Below are positions 24,585-33,720 of a DNA stretch of 64,000 nt, one piece after another. Positions within the stretch are counted from its first letter, which is position 1. Each line of letters begins with the position of its first letter. Under the pieces are notes generated by a model. The model had not been told where the DNA came from. It did no database searches and saw only the letters and a list, made by a program, of their open reading frames with translations. The stretch is from Teredinibacter turnerae T7901. Lineage in GTDB: Bacteria > Pseudomonadota > Gammaproteobacteria > Pseudomonadales > Cellvibrionaceae. The stretch covers positions 1,348,764-1,412,763 of the forward strand of contig NC_012997.1 of the NCBI RefSeq assembly GCF_000023025.1, given 5' to 3'. The position numbers and the translations under genes are program-made.

Positions 24585-25691
24585 ATGAGCCTTGCCGAGC
24601 GCGTTTTATCAGTAAATAACGATCTCCCCATCCGCACCAATCAACCTGTACACAGTGGCAAAGTCCGCTCGGTCTACTGGCTGACCGACGAAGACAGCCA
24701 GCGCCTGATTAAGGAAAAGGGTTACAAAGTCGCGTCTGACGCCCCTCTGGCGATTATGGTGATTAGTGATCGCATTTCCGCATTTGATTGCATTTGGCAT
24801 GGCGAAGGCGGTATGAACGGTGTGCCTGGCAAAGGTGCTGCGCTAAATGCGATTTCCAACCACTGGTTTCGTTTGTTCCGCGAGAAGGGCCTGGCGAACA
24901 GCCATATTCTGGACATTCCTCATCCATTTGTGTGGATTGTACAGAAAGCACGCCCGGTTATGATCGAAGCGATTTGTCGTCAATACATTACCGGCTCCAT
25001 GTGGCGGTCATACACCAAAGGTGAGCGCGAATTCTGCGGCATTGAGATTCCAGATGGCCTGGAAAAAGACCAAAAGCTGCCAGAACTGCTGATTACGCCA
25101 TCAACCAAAGGTGTATTAAAAGGGATTCCCGGTGTGCCAGAAGCGGACGACGTTAATATCACCCGCCAGAACATTGAGGACAACTACGCTGCGTTCAACT
25201 TTGCCGACAAACGTGATATCGACACCTACGAAAAGCTGCTCAAAGAAGGCTTTGATGTGATCACCGATGAACTGGCAAAACTGGATCAGATTTTTGTCGA
25301 CACCAAATTTGAATTTGGCTACGTCACCAATGCCGAAGGTCAGGAAGAATTGATTTACATGGATGAGGTGGGTACCCCGGACTCCTCGCGTATTTGGGAT
25401 GGCCCGAACTACCGCGACGGCAAAGTGATCGAAAACTCCAAAGAAGTGTTCCGTCAGCAGCTACTGAATTATTTCCCCGATCCGGACATTCTGCTCAATA
25501 AAGATCGCATGGACGAACGCAGCGCGCTTGCCCGCGATAACGCCCTGCCGGAGGCGTTGTTGATGGAAGTCTCCAAAACCTACACCGATATCGCCGAGAA
25601 AATTACCGGCGAAAAAATCGTGTTGTCGGAGAATCCGAAAGCCGAAATTATTGCCATCCTGAGAGAACAGTACGGACTAATCGACGGCTGA
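24585..25691 (+). CDS. purC: SAICAR synthase (purine biosynthesis)
   Basis: A 368-residue phosphoribosylaminoimidazole-succinocarboxamide synthase, which joins aspartate to CAIR using ATP. It has [38 protein letters not shown], and [17 protein letters not shown]-like blocks ([20 protein letters not shown]), then [20 protein letters not shown]. It is the long form, not the 240-residue E. coli form. The ATG at 24585 begins the conserved sequence; 13 further in-frame codons upstream lack homology. It is a housekeeping gene placed between fleQ and fleSR, with its own terminator after it. Confidence 0.95.
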   Translation: MSLAERVLSVNNDLPIRTNQPVHSGKVRSVYWLTDEDSQRLIKEKGYKVASDAPLAIMVISDRISAFDCIWHGEGGMNGVPGKGAALNAISNHWFRLFREKGLANSHILDIPHPFVWIVQKARPVMIEAICRQYITGSMWRSYTKGEREFCGIEIPDGLEKDQKLPELLITPSTKGVLKGIPGVPEADDVNITRQNIEDNYAAFNFADKRDIDTYEKLLKEGFDVITDELAKLDQIFVDTKFEFGYVTNAEGQEELIYMDEVGTPDSSRIWDGPNYRDGKVIENSKEVFRQQLLNYFPDPDILLNKDRMDERSALARDNALPEALLMEVSKTYTDIAEKITGEKIVLSENPKAEIIAILREQYGLIDG

Positions 25692-25723
25692 TTGCCCCAG
25701 TAGTCCACCTATAAACAAGGCCA

Positions 25724-25768
25724 GCATAAACTGAAGGCTGTGCTTGCACTCAGTTTATGCGGGTTTTT
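25724..25768 (+). terminator. Rho-independent terminator after purC
   Basis: GCATAAACTGA (25724-25734) pairs perfectly with TCAGTTTATGC (25750-25760), followed by GGGTTTTT. This is an 11-bp stem with a T-run, 33 bases after the purC stop. Confidence 0.9.
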
Positions 25769-25888
25769 AAATAGAATGGACAAAGCGGGTTCACGAGACT
25801 CGCCTTCTGTGGGTTGTCGTGGGTGCGGCGGGTGAGGTGTTACTTCCCGCTCTGAATGCCCTCTGTAGATTTTTACTGAGGTTTTTTA

Positions 25889-26041
25889 ATGCAGTTTTTT
25901 ACTGTATCTCTTGCCGCACCTCTTGCTGTACCTTTCGCCGTACCTCTTACGTATAGCTTCTTCATGAAGTTTCATGCTTCTCGACCGACTTTCTTTGGTC
26001 TGTACCGCTCCATTGACCACTTTTGGCTGCGATGCCTTTAA
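25889..26041 (+). CDS. Possible 50-residue ORF with LAVP-type repeats
   Basis: An ATG behind GAGG opens a 50-codon frame beginning MQFFTVSLAAPLAVPFAVPL. The DNA beneath is an imperfect 15-base tandem repeat of the CTTGCCGCACCT type (about 25910-25950). The product would be a small hydrophobic peptide. The frame may be chance sequence over a repeat. It lies in the otherwise gene-free 477 bases between purC and the 228-residue protein. Confidence 0.25.
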   Translation: MQFFTVSLAAPLAVPFAVPLTYSFFMKFHASRPTFFGLYRSIDHFWLRCL

Positions 26042-26168
26042 TTTCGCAGCCATGCTGCGACCGCTTGTCTCAGACTGTTTTCTCTGGTGTAAAATGCGGC
26101 TTCAGGCGAAACTCTACTCGCTGACAGCGACTCTCAAAACACGAAAAAAACGATAACAGGAGTGGCAT

Positions 26169-26855
26169 ATGAGGGCTATTTTCAGCCGGGGTCAAACGCA
26201 AATTACGCTTCTTGCCTTGCTTGTGCTGGTTGCGCTTGCAGGCGTGATTGCGGTTATTTTTCGTCCGGTGCGCCCGGCACCTCCCATTTCTCTGGAATTT
26301 GCGCCCGCGCCTAAACGCGTGGCACCCGCGCCGCCGCCGGTGACCTATGTACGACCAACGCCGGTAGCTAGCGCTGCACAACCCTTTTCGGTAGCCGATT
26401 CTGCGGCTGCACCGAATCTGCCGGAGGCGCCCGCCGAGAGCGTTGCAGAGCAAACCCCACAACGCTTGGCCGAGACTGATAGCCGAACCCAGGAGATGCA
26501 GCAGGCTGAGATAGAAACCTATCAGCGAGCCAACACGAATTTTGACCAGCAGCCCGTGGATTTCGACTGGGCAACAGAGTACGAGGCCGGGTTAAAGGCC
26601 GCCGCGGAAAGGTGGCAGGCGCTGGAAACCGTAAGCCTGGCTGGTGTGGAGTGCCGCAGCACTATGTGTCGCGTGGTCGCCTACACGCCCAGTGCGCAGG
26701 ACGCGGATTACTTTATTCGTGAACTCTACAATGCGCTGCAAGCCTATGAAGGCGGCAAATACAAGCCCGCGAATTCCTCCAGCTTACGCAATCTGTCGGC
26801 CGGTGAAACCAGTGTATTTATCACCCGCGAGGGGAATACGCCGAGTTATTATTAG
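26169..26855 (+). CDS. Membrane-anchored periplasmic protein of unknown function
   Basis: A 228-residue protein. Residues about 14-33 form one hydrophobic helix (ITLLALLVLVALAGVIAVIF), followed by a proline/alanine-rich linker (residues 36-90) and a folded C-terminal domain (about 125-228). The domain has the motif SLAGVECRSTMCRVVAYTPS, with two cysteines five residues apart that could form a disulfide in the periplasm. This CRS-x-xC-RV pattern recurs in uncharacterised gammaproteobacterial proteins as far as I recall. AGGAGTG before the ATG fixes the start. It lies just upstream of fleS, but a sigma-54 promoter in between suggests it is not part of that operon. Confidence 0.75.
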   Translation: MRAIFSRGQTQITLLALLVLVALAGVIAVIFRPVRPAPPISLEFAPAPKRVAPAPPPVTYVRPTPVASAAQPFSVADSAAAPNLPEAPAESVAEQTPQRLAETDSRTQEMQQAEIETYQRANTNFDQQPVDFDWATEYEAGLKAAAERWQALETVSLAGVECRSTMCRVVAYTPSAQDADYFIRELYNALQAYEGGKYKPANSSSLRNLSAGETSVFITREGNTPSYY

Positions 26856-26879
26856 CCTCAACCTGGTTGTTTCCATTAG

Positions 26880-26896
26880 TGTCAACAGGCCCTGGT
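26880..26896. repeat. 17-bp intergenic repeat, copy 2
   Basis: Identical to TGTCAACAGGCCCTGGT at 6173-6189 and in the same orientation. It lies between the CRSTMCRV protein and the fleS promoter. Confidence 0.5.
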
Positions 26897-27048
26897 ATGG
26901 AGGCTCCCAAATTGCCGTGATTTATGCACTTCGCCCGGTGTCGGCACAGTGCCGGCGCTGGCGGTGTGAGCTGTCAATTCCCCGTCGCAAACCGGGTTTC
27001 TTGCACTGTTAGCACTCCAACCTGTTGATATATATAGATATAAATATC

Positions 27049-27066
27049 TGGCATCAGGCTTGCTAA
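27049..27066 (+). promoter_or_regulatory. fleS: Sigma-54 promoter of fleSR
   Basis: TGGCATCAGGCTTGCTA has GG at 27050-27051, 10 bases, then GC at 27062-27063, and a good TTGC -12 element. It lies 34 bases before the fleS start, so FleQ control of fleSR is expected, as in Pseudomonas and Vibrio. Confidence 0.9.
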
Positions 27067-27099
27067 ATCACCCTCAGATTAGTTTGAGGTGACGGTTTG

Positions 27100-28347
27100 A
27101 TGTCAGGTGAAGCCCTTCTTAAACGCCAAGACGGCGATGAACTGCTGGACTCTTTTGCCGATAAGCAAGACAGTCTCGCGGCAGCATTTCAATTTTTTAA
27201 CGAGACGTCGGCGCAGTTGACCCGCTCCTACCACATGCTCGAGAGCAAGGTGGCGGAGCTTACCGGCGAGCTGGACCGGGTTTCGGCTGAAAAAGTACAG
27301 GAGCAAACTTCGCGCGAACAACTCGCCACCCAGATGCAAACTCTGCTGGAAGTACTGCCTGCGGGGGTAATTGTGCTGGACAACCGGGGTTATATCGTCG
27401 AATGCAACCCCGCCGCGCGCATCTTGCTGGAGGTCGCGCTGGAAGGCCGCTTGTGGCGCGAAGTGATCGCTGAATGCTTTGCCCCCAAGAATGACGATGG
27501 TCTGGAAGTGTCCACACGCGCCGGTCGCCGTCTGAGCGTTGCGACCAGCTCACTGGATGCGCATCGCTCGCCCGCGCAAACGGGCCTGGGTGGACAGATC
27601 ATCCTGCTAACGGATCTTACCGAAACCCGTGAGCTGCAACAGCGGGTAAGCCGTTCAGAGCGTCTGTCGGCTATGGGCAAAATGGTGTCGGCGCTGGCTC
27701 ACCAGGTGCGCACGCCCCTGTCTGCCGCGATGCTGTATGCAGAGCACCTGACACAGGGCGAACTCGATCATACCAAGCGCGCCGAATTTTCCCACAAACT
27801 CTACGGTCGCCTACAGCACATGGAGCGCCAGGTGCGCGACATGCTGTTATTCGTAAAAAGCGAGCTGCCGCTCAACGATATTGTTGGCGCTGGCGATCTG
27901 CTCGCCGGCTTACAGGCGGCAGCAGAAGTTCCTCTCGCCACCTCCAAAAGTCGCTGCGAATGGCGATTGAAAACGCCGGTCGCTATCAAATGTCACCGCG
28001 AGGCGCTGATCAGTGCGCTTATGAACCTGGTTACCAATGCGATTCAGGCCCAGGGAGAGGGGGCTAATCTCGAAGTTATTTTCGACTGTGGTCGGGCGGT
28101 GAGTGGCGAGGACATCTCGACACTGACCATCGAAATCAGCGATGACGGCCCTGGTATGTCCACGGCTTTACTGGCGCAGGCGAAAGATCTGTTTGTTACT
28201 ACCAAAGCGCAAGGCACAGGGCTGGGTCTGGCGGTGGTGCAATCGGTTGCACGGGCCCATGGGGGCCAATTTGAATTATTTTCGGAGCCGGGGGAGGGAG
28301 TAACTGCACTCCTGCAAATACCGGTTTACGAACAAAAATATGCCTAA
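27100..28347 (+). CDS. fleS: Flagellar sensor histidine kinase FleS/FlrB
   Basis: A 415-residue soluble kinase that phosphorylates FleR. A coiled coil (residues about 35-80) leads to a PAS domain (LLEVLPAGVIVLDNRGYIVE). The dimerisation/phospho-acceptor helix reads MGKMVSALAHQVRTPLSAAM, and the ATPase has NLVTNAIQAQGEG (N box), ISDDGPGMS (G1) and TKAQGTGLGLAVVQ (G2). No membrane segment is present, as is usual for FleS. The ATG at 27100 follows GAGGTG; a TTG one codon earlier is less likely. The 3' end overlaps the 5' sequence of fleR. Confidence 0.94.
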   Translation: MSGEALLKRQDGDELLDSFADKQDSLAAAFQFFNETSAQLTRSYHMLESKVAELTGELDRVSAEKVQEQTSREQLATQMQTLLEVLPAGVIVLDNRGYIVECNPAARILLEVALEGRLWREVIAECFAPKNDDGLEVSTRAGRRLSVATSSLDAHRSPAQTGLGGQIILLTDLTETRELQQRVSRSERLSAMGKMVSALAHQVRTPLSAAMLYAEHLTQGELDHTKRAEFSHKLYGRLQHMERQVRDMLLFVKSELPLNDIVGAGDLLAGLQAAAEVPLATSKSRCEWRLKTPVAIKCHREALISALMNLVTNAIQAQGEGANLEVIFDCGRAVSGEDISTLTIEISDDGPGMSTALLAQAKDLFVTTKAQGTGLGLAVVQSVARAHGGQFELFSEPGEGVTALLQIPVYEQKYA

Positions 28348-28363
28348 CAGGGTGGAGTTAACA

Positions 28364-29830
28364 ATGAGTTCCAAGCGCGCAAAAATTCTTGTCGTAGAAG
28401 ACGATTTCGATCTGCGAGAGGCCGTCGTGGATACCCTGCAACTGGAAAAGTTTTCCGTCGCCCAAGCCGAAAACGCGGAAGCCGCTGTGGAAATGCTAAA
28501 AGCGGATGCCGCCTTCGACTTGATTATTTCCGACGTCAATATGGGCAAGATGAGTGGCCACGATTTACTGCTACACGTTAAACAGCATTTCCCCCATATT
28601 CCAGTGTTGCTGGTTACCGCTTACGCGAGCATCAGTGACTCCGTTGAAGCCATTCGCAACGGTGCTGTGGATTATCTGGTGAAACCTTTCGAAGGCAAGC
28701 TGTTGCTGAAAACGGTGAACAAATTGGTTGAGCCTCTCGCCAAATCCGACTGCGAACCAGTGGCGCAGGCCCCGTCCAGTAGGCACTTGCTAGAGCTGGC
28801 CTGTCGGGTGGCACAGGCGGATTCCACTGTACTTCTGATCGGCGAATCCGGGACCGGTAAGGAAGTACTAGCGCGCTACATACATGAGAAATCTCCTCGC
28901 GCCAATCGTCCGTTTGTGGCGATAAATTGCGCGGCGATTCCGGAAAATATGCTCGAGGCCATGTTATTTGGTCACGAGAAAGGCGCTTACACCGGCGCTT
29001 ATCAAGCGGCGCCGGGAAAATTTGAGCAGGCCAACGGCGGTACTTTGTTGCTGGACGAAATTTCGGAAATGGACCTGGGCCTGCAAGCAAAACTGCTCCG
29101 CGTATTACAGGAAAAAGAAGTTGAGCGTTTGGGTGGCAGAAAAAATATTCCCTTGGATGTGCGGGTAATTGCCACCTCCAACCGCGAGATGCGTCAGCAG
29201 GTGGCGGCAGGAAAATTCCGCGAGGACTTGTACTTTCGCCTGAGTGTACTGCCATTGCAATGGGCGCCACTGCGGGATCGCAAAGAAGATATTTTACCGC
29301 TGGCCGAGAAACTGCTGAGTCGCCACGCGGGCAAACAGCACCGGGGCGACGTGATACTGACGGACGAAGCGCGGGCAGCGCTGCTGCAGTATCCCTGGCC
29401 GGGTAATGTTCGCGAGCTGGATAATGTGATGCAACGTGCGTTGATCTTGCAGCCCGGAAATAACATCACCGCACTGGACTTGGGATTGAGCGGTGGAGAA
29501 CAATATAGCGAGAAGCCCTCGCTGGTGGATGTGGCTGTATCCCAGCAGGCACCGGTGGCAATAGCTGGCGGCGAGCAAGCGTACAGCGCTGGCCCGACTG
29601 CCAACCAGGGGCTTGCAGAAAGTGCTGCAATGACATTGGATGATGGCCCTCAGCTGGGGCGCGACCTTATGAAACGCGAGTTTGAAATTATTGTGCGAAC
29701 CCTGCGGGAACAACGCGGCAGCAAAAAAAATACCGCCGAGAAACTCGGGATCAGCGCACGCACCTTGCGCTATAAACTCGCCCGTTTGCGCGATGAAGGC
29801 TACGATTTAGACGCGGTTGCGTTATTTTAG
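28364..29830 (+). CDS. fleR: Flagellar response regulator FleR/FlrC (sigma-54 activator)
   Basis: A 488-residue NtrC-type regulator for middle flagellar genes. The receiver domain has KILVVEDDFDLREAVV with phospho-aspartate 57 in DLIISDVNMGKMSG, and VDYLVKPFEG with the lysine. The AAA+ domain has [17 protein letters not shown], a GHEKGAYTGAYQ loop (tyrosine in place of the usual phenylalanine of GAFTGA) and LLLDEISEMDLG. A Fis helix-turn-helix ends it (NTAEKLGISARTLRYKLARL). An upstream in-frame ATG at 28340 overlaps fleS. The ATG at 28364 lies 8 bases after GGTGGAG and begins the homology. Confidence 0.94.
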   Translation: MSSKRAKILVVEDDFDLREAVVDTLQLEKFSVAQAENAEAAVEMLKADAAFDLIISDVNMGKMSGHDLLLHVKQHFPHIPVLLVTAYASISDSVEAIRNGAVDYLVKPFEGKLLLKTVNKLVEPLAKSDCEPVAQAPSSRHLLELACRVAQADSTVLLIGESGTGKEVLARYIHEKSPRANRPFVAINCAAIPENMLEAMLFGHEKGAYTGAYQAAPGKFEQANGGTLLLDEISEMDLGLQAKLLRVLQEKEVERLGGRKNIPLDVRVIATSNREMRQQVAAGKFREDLYFRLSVLPLQWAPLRDRKEDILPLAEKLLSRHAGKQHRGDVILTDEARAALLQYPWPGNVRELDNVMQRALILQPGNNITALDLGLSGGEQYSEKPSLVDVAVSQQAPVAIAGGEQAYSAGPTANQGLAESAAMTLDDGPQLGRDLMKREFEIIVRTLREQRGSKKNTAEKLGISARTLRYKLARLRDEGYDLDAVALF

Positions 29831-30092
29831 AAAAAATTGAAAAGTCAGTATTTTGGCGCCATGCCCACACCATTCCCCGACATTTTTGTGTGCTGCAACC
29901 AAGCTTTTTAGACTCCTGCCAGGCAGCGCACAAAAATGCTTTTATTTGCAAATACTTTTGGTATTATCGCGAAAAGAAGGCCCGCTTTTGGTAAGTCGTC
30001 ATTCAGTTGTCACACTCACCGGACAGGATAGCGGCAGTTAGTTTTGATGCATTTCCTTTTTCTTTAACGCGCATTACCTGGGAGTCGACGGT

Positions 30093-30281
30093 ATGGGTAT
30101 CGAGGTTTTGGATAGTTCTTCTGACTTAGAAAATGTGATCTTGGAAAATACGCTGGAATCCGGAATTGACGAGGATTTATCAACCAGCATTCCCGAGATC
30201 GACGCCCGTCGTAAGCTGGAAAATAAAATCGAAGAACTTCGGTTGTTAAAAGAAGTTCAAGAATTCGATTTCGATATTTAA
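30093..30281 (+). CDS. Small acidic protein resembling the PA3496 family
   Basis: A 62-residue cytosolic protein. The N-terminal half is acidic. The conserved C-terminal half is a charged helix (IDARRKLENKIEELRLLKEV) ending QEFDFDI. This RRklEdklEE-rlLkE pattern resembles small proteins annotated as PA3496-like putative envelope-integrity factors; the assignment is from memory and tentative. GGGAG lies before the ATG. The gene stands alone between fleR and the fliE promoter. Confidence 0.65.
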   Translation: MGIEVLDSSSDLENVILENTLESGIDEDLSTSIPEIDARRKLENKIEELRLLKEVQEFDFDI

Positions 30282-30498
30282 TCGAAATTTTCTTACAGCT
30301 CTAAACTTCTCTTCGGGCTGAATCGCGGCAAGTGGTTCGGCCCTTCCCCTATAGCAAAGCTCCCACTCCTGACTCGCGCTCACTGTCATTCTAGATCGTG
30401 CGCCTACCTTAAAAAACTTCGTTCGCAATAGTGTTTATCCAGCCCTCTAAAAGAAAACGCTTTTTCGTTCGGCGGACAAAAATTGCCGGCGGAAAGTC
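30282..30498 (+). other. Gene-free leader before the fliE promoter
   Basis: No coding frame or RNA gene is recognised. The adjoining 3' part of this gap carries the sigma-54 promoter and the fliE leader. Confidence 0.5.
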
Positions 30499-30517
30499 TT
30501 GGCCCACTTTGTGCAAA
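30499..30517 (+). promoter_or_regulatory. fliE: Sigma-54 promoter of fliEFGHIJ
   Basis: TTGGCCCACTTTGTGCAAA has GG at 30501-30502 and GC at 30513-30514 separated by 10 bases. It lies 103 bases before the fliE start. Control by FleR (or FleQ) fits the known hierarchy. Confidence 0.85.
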
Positions 30518-30619
30518 ATTTGATTTGAAAATGAATGTAGCCGAATAAACGACAAAATATTGTCGTTGTCTGGCAACAGAAATATTTGTACTCAAAGCAA
30601 ATAACGTGTGGGTTCGATC

Positions 30620-30982
30620 ATGAGTAATCAAATGGATATTAATCGACTGCTGCTGGAGATGCGTGCGCTTAAACAGCAATCGTCTGCATTCGGTGGCCCT
30701 GGTGCTATTAATGCCGATCGAGCCGTACAGGGCGCAGACCAGGCGCGCAAACTTAATGGTCCGCAGTTTGGAGAGCTATTGGAGCAGGCCGTTAATAAAG
30801 TGAATGAGGTACAACAGGCCTCGAGTAGCATGGCCGAGTCCTACGTGCGAGGTGATTCCTCCGTCGACGTAACCGATGTAATGATCGCGTCGCAAAAAGC
30901 GGGTGTTGCGTTCGATGCAATGGTCCAGGTGCGCAATAAGCTGGTCGAGGCTTATCGCGATGTTATGAACATGCCTATTTAA
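30620..30982 (+). CDS. fliE: Hook-basal body protein FliE
   Basis: A 120-residue rod-MS ring adapter exported early in assembly. Conserved C-terminal half: [20 protein letters not shown], then [20 protein letters not shown] and [18 protein letters not shown]. The ATG at 30620 is taken in preference to the GTG four codons upstream. It is the first gene of the fliEFGHIJ operon, 19 bases before fliF. Confidence 0.94.
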
Positions 30983-31001
30983 TTGATTGCGGTAATTGAC
31001 C

Positions 31002-32678
31002 ATGGCAGATGCGGCCTCTCCCTCAAGCGCTAACCCCGCGGGCGACTTAATTGAAGGGTTTAATAATTTAAATTTAATTCGTCAGGCCGGGTTAATGGTG
31101 GGCCTGGCAGCCAGCGTCGCCATTGGTTTTGCGGTGGTGTTGTGGAGCCAGGGCGAAGACTACAAACCACTGTACGGCAGTCTGGATCGCCTGGATTCCG
31201 CAGAGGTCGGGCAAGTTCTGGACTTTAATGACATACCCTACAAAATTGATGGCAGTACCGGCGCCCTGCTGGTGCCAGTCGACAAGTTGCAGAAGGCTCG
31301 CATTCTATTAGCCGAGAACGGAATCCAAGGCGATAAGACCATTGGTTTTGAACTGCTCGATCAGGAGCAGCCGCTCGGAACTTCCCAGTTTATGGAAGCA
31401 ACCCGTTATCGGCGCAGTCTGGAAGGCGAGCTTGCGCGTACCATCGCCAGTATTAATTCAGTGCGTTCGGCGCGCGTCCATCTCGCGATCCCCAAGCGGT
31501 CGGTGTTTGTTCGCGATGGACGCGAACCCAGCGCGTCGGTGTTTCTCGATCTCTACCCGGGCCGGCCTATTAAGCCCAAACAAATTGCGGGCATAGCCAA
31601 CCTGGTGGCTGCGAGCATACCCGAATTGGATTCGACGAACGTAACCATCGTCGACCAAAAAGGCAATTTGATGGAGGTCGCTCCAGAAGACGAGAAACTG
31701 GCGCAAGCGAGCCAACACCTCGATTACACCCGTAAAGTGGAAGACGATATTGTGTTGCGCATTCGCCGCCTGTTGACTCCGATAATCGGCGACGCCAATT
31801 TTAAAACCGAGGTGGCAGCAGATCTGGACTTCACCGAAATGGAACAGGCGGCCGAGACCTTTAACCCGGATTTACCGGCAATTCGCAGCGAACAAACCTC
31901 CGAAGAGCAGCGTATCGGCGCTGGTGGCCCCGGCGGCATACCCGGCGCGCTCACCAATCAACCGCCTGCCGACGGTGCAGCGCCAGAAGTGGCTGTACCT
32001 GGTGGTGGCGGAGACGGGCAAACGCCGCCCCAGCAGAGCCAGAGTCGCGCTACACGCAATTACGAACTGGATCGCACGGTTAGCTATACCAAGCATCAAA
32101 AGGGGCGCCTGCGTCGATTGACCGTGGCTGTGGTGGTGGACGATAAAGTGCAACGCAACGCTGAGACCGGCGAGGCCACTCGCGTTCCCTGGACAGAAGC
32201 TGAATTGGAGCGGCTGGCTATACTGGTACGTGATGCCGTCGGGTTTTCTGCCGCGCGAGGCGACAGTGTGAACGTGCTGAATGAACCGTTTGTCGCGCAA
32301 CTGGATTTTGACAGTGGTGATTTACCCATCTGGAAAGAAGACTGGTTTTTGTCACTGGCAAAACAGCTGGCTGGGTTCTTGATTATCGTCGCGCTGATTC
32401 TCGGTTTGATGCGGCCAGTGCTGAAAAGTCTTGCTGGCGCTGGAGCCAAAACGAAGGCGGAAGAAGAAGCAAAAGAGTTGGAAGCGTTGCAGGCTGCAGG
32501 TATCGATTCGTTTGATTCGCTGTCTGACGAAACCGTAACGCTCACTGGTGGCGATGCGCTGGCACTGCCCAGCCCGGAAGAAACGTACGAGCAGCAATTA
32601 AATGCGGTGAAAGGCTTGGTTGCAGAAGATCCAGGCCGTGTGGCGCAAGTGATTAAACGCTGGATTAATGAAGAGTAG
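31002..32678 (+). CDS. fliF: MS-ring protein FliF
   Basis: A 558-residue inner-membrane protein that forms the MS ring and export-gate housing. The first transmembrane helix is at about residues 28-48 (AGLMVGLAASVAIGFAVVLW), followed by ring-building motifs (YKPLYGSLDRLDSAEVGQVL, and FVRDGREPSASVFLDLYPG). The second helix is at about 450-475 (LAKQLAGFLIIVALILGLM). The acidic cytosolic tail that binds FliG follows. A Gly/Pro-rich disordered loop lies near residues 305-345. The ATG at 31002 is preferred to a TTG two codons earlier. Confidence 0.97.
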   Translation: MADAASPSSANPAGDLIEGFNNLNLIRQAGLMVGLAASVAIGFAVVLWSQGEDYKPLYGSLDRLDSAEVGQVLDFNDIPYKIDGSTGALLVPVDKLQKARILLAENGIQGDKTIGFELLDQEQPLGTSQFMEATRYRRSLEGELARTIASINSVRSARVHLAIPKRSVFVRDGREPSASVFLDLYPGRPIKPKQIAGIANLVAASIPELDSTNVTIVDQKGNLMEVAPEDEKLAQASQHLDYTRKVEDDIVLRIRRLLTPIIGDANFKTEVAADLDFTEMEQAAETFNPDLPAIRSEQTSEEQRIGAGGPGGIPGALTNQPPADGAAPEVAVPGGGGDGQTPPQQSQSRATRNYELDRTVSYTKHQKGRLRRLTVAVVVDDKVQRNAETGEATRVPWTEAELERLAILVRDAVGFSAARGDSVNVLNEPFVAQLDFDSGDLPIWKEDWFLSLAKQLAGFLIIVALILGLMRPVLKSLAGAGAKTKAEEEAKELEALQAAGIDSFDSLSDETVTLTGGDALALPSPEETYEQQLNAVKGLVAEDPGRVAQVIKRWINEE

Positions 32679-32680
32679 TT

Positions 32681-33712
32681 ATGCCTGAACAAAATATTGG
32701 TGCAGATGGCAAGCCGGAAGTTAAAATCAGCCGCGTGGATCAAGCGGCGATTTTACTGATGACATTAGGTGAGAACGCCGCTGCAGAAATTCTCAAACAT
32801 ATGGGTCCGAAAGAAGTTCAGCGCCTGGGCACGGCGATGGCTGCGCTTAATAATATTCAGCAGTATGAAGTGGAAGTGGTGCTGGCGAATTTTCTTGACG
32901 AAGTGCGCACCCAAACTGGTTTGGGTATGGGCGCTGATAATTATATTCGCAATATGCTGGTCTCTGCGCTCGGTGAAGATAAAGCTAACGGTCTTATCGA
33001 CAGAATTTTGCTTGGTGGTAACACCACCGGCCTGGATACCCTGAAATGGATGGAAGCCCGTTCCGTCGCTGATATTATTCGCAACGAACACCCACAGATT
33101 CAGGCCATTGTTATTGCCTATCTCGATGCGGATCAATCTGCCGAGGTACTGGCATTTTTTCCGGAAAAAGTGCGCCTGGATGTCATGATGCGCGTAGCCG
33201 CTCTAGATACAGTACAGCCGAGCGCCTTGCAGGAATTAAACAACATTCTCGAAAAACAATTCTCCGGAAGCGCCGGTTCGCAAACCAAAGAAATGGGCGG
33301 CTATAAAACGGCGGCTGAAATTGTTAACAATCTGGACAGCTCCATAGGCAGCGAACTGATGGATGCCATTCGTGAAATAGACGAAGATATGGGCAACCAG
33401 ATTGCGGACCTGATGTTTGTGTTCGAGAACCTCAAAGATGTCGACGACCGGGGTATTCAAGCCCTGTTGCGCGAAGTCTCATCCGATGTGCTCATTGTTG
33501 CCCTTAAAGGCGCTGACGAAACCTTGCAGGATAAAATATTTGGCAATATGTCCAAGCGCGCGGCAGAGTTGCTGCGTGACGACTTGGAAGCGAAGGGGCC
33601 GGTGAAAGTGTCCGAAGTGGAAAGCGCGCAAAAAGAAATTCTTGTTATTGCCCGCCGTATGGCCGATGCCGGTGAGATTAATCTCGGCGGCGGCGGCGAA
33701 GAAATGATGTAG
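32681..33712 (+). CDS. fliG: Motor switch protein FliG
   Basis: A 343-residue rotor protein that couples MotA/B force to the switch complex. Domains run in order: FliF-binding N-domain (QAAILLMTLGENAAAEILKH), middle domain with the EHPQ motif (IIRNEHPQIQAIVIAYL), and C-terminal torque helix (RGIQALLREVSSDVLIVALK, and KRAAELLRDDLEAKGPVKVS). It starts 2 bases after the fliF stop. Confidence 0.97.
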   Translation: MPEQNIGADGKPEVKISRVDQAAILLMTLGENAAAEILKHMGPKEVQRLGTAMAALNNIQQYEVEVVLANFLDEVRTQTGLGMGADNYIRNMLVSALGEDKANGLIDRILLGGNTTGLDTLKWMEARSVADIIRNEHPQIQAIVIAYLDADQSAEVLAFFPEKVRLDVMMRVAALDTVQPSALQELNNILEKQFSGSAGSQTKEMGGYKTAAEIVNNLDSSIGSELMDAIREIDEDMGNQIADLMFVFENLKDVDDRGIQALLREVSSDVLIVALKGADETLQDKIFGNMSKRAAELLRDDLEAKGPVKVSEVESAQKEILVIARRMADAGEINLGGGGEEMM

Positions 33713-33720
33713 GCGGGCCT

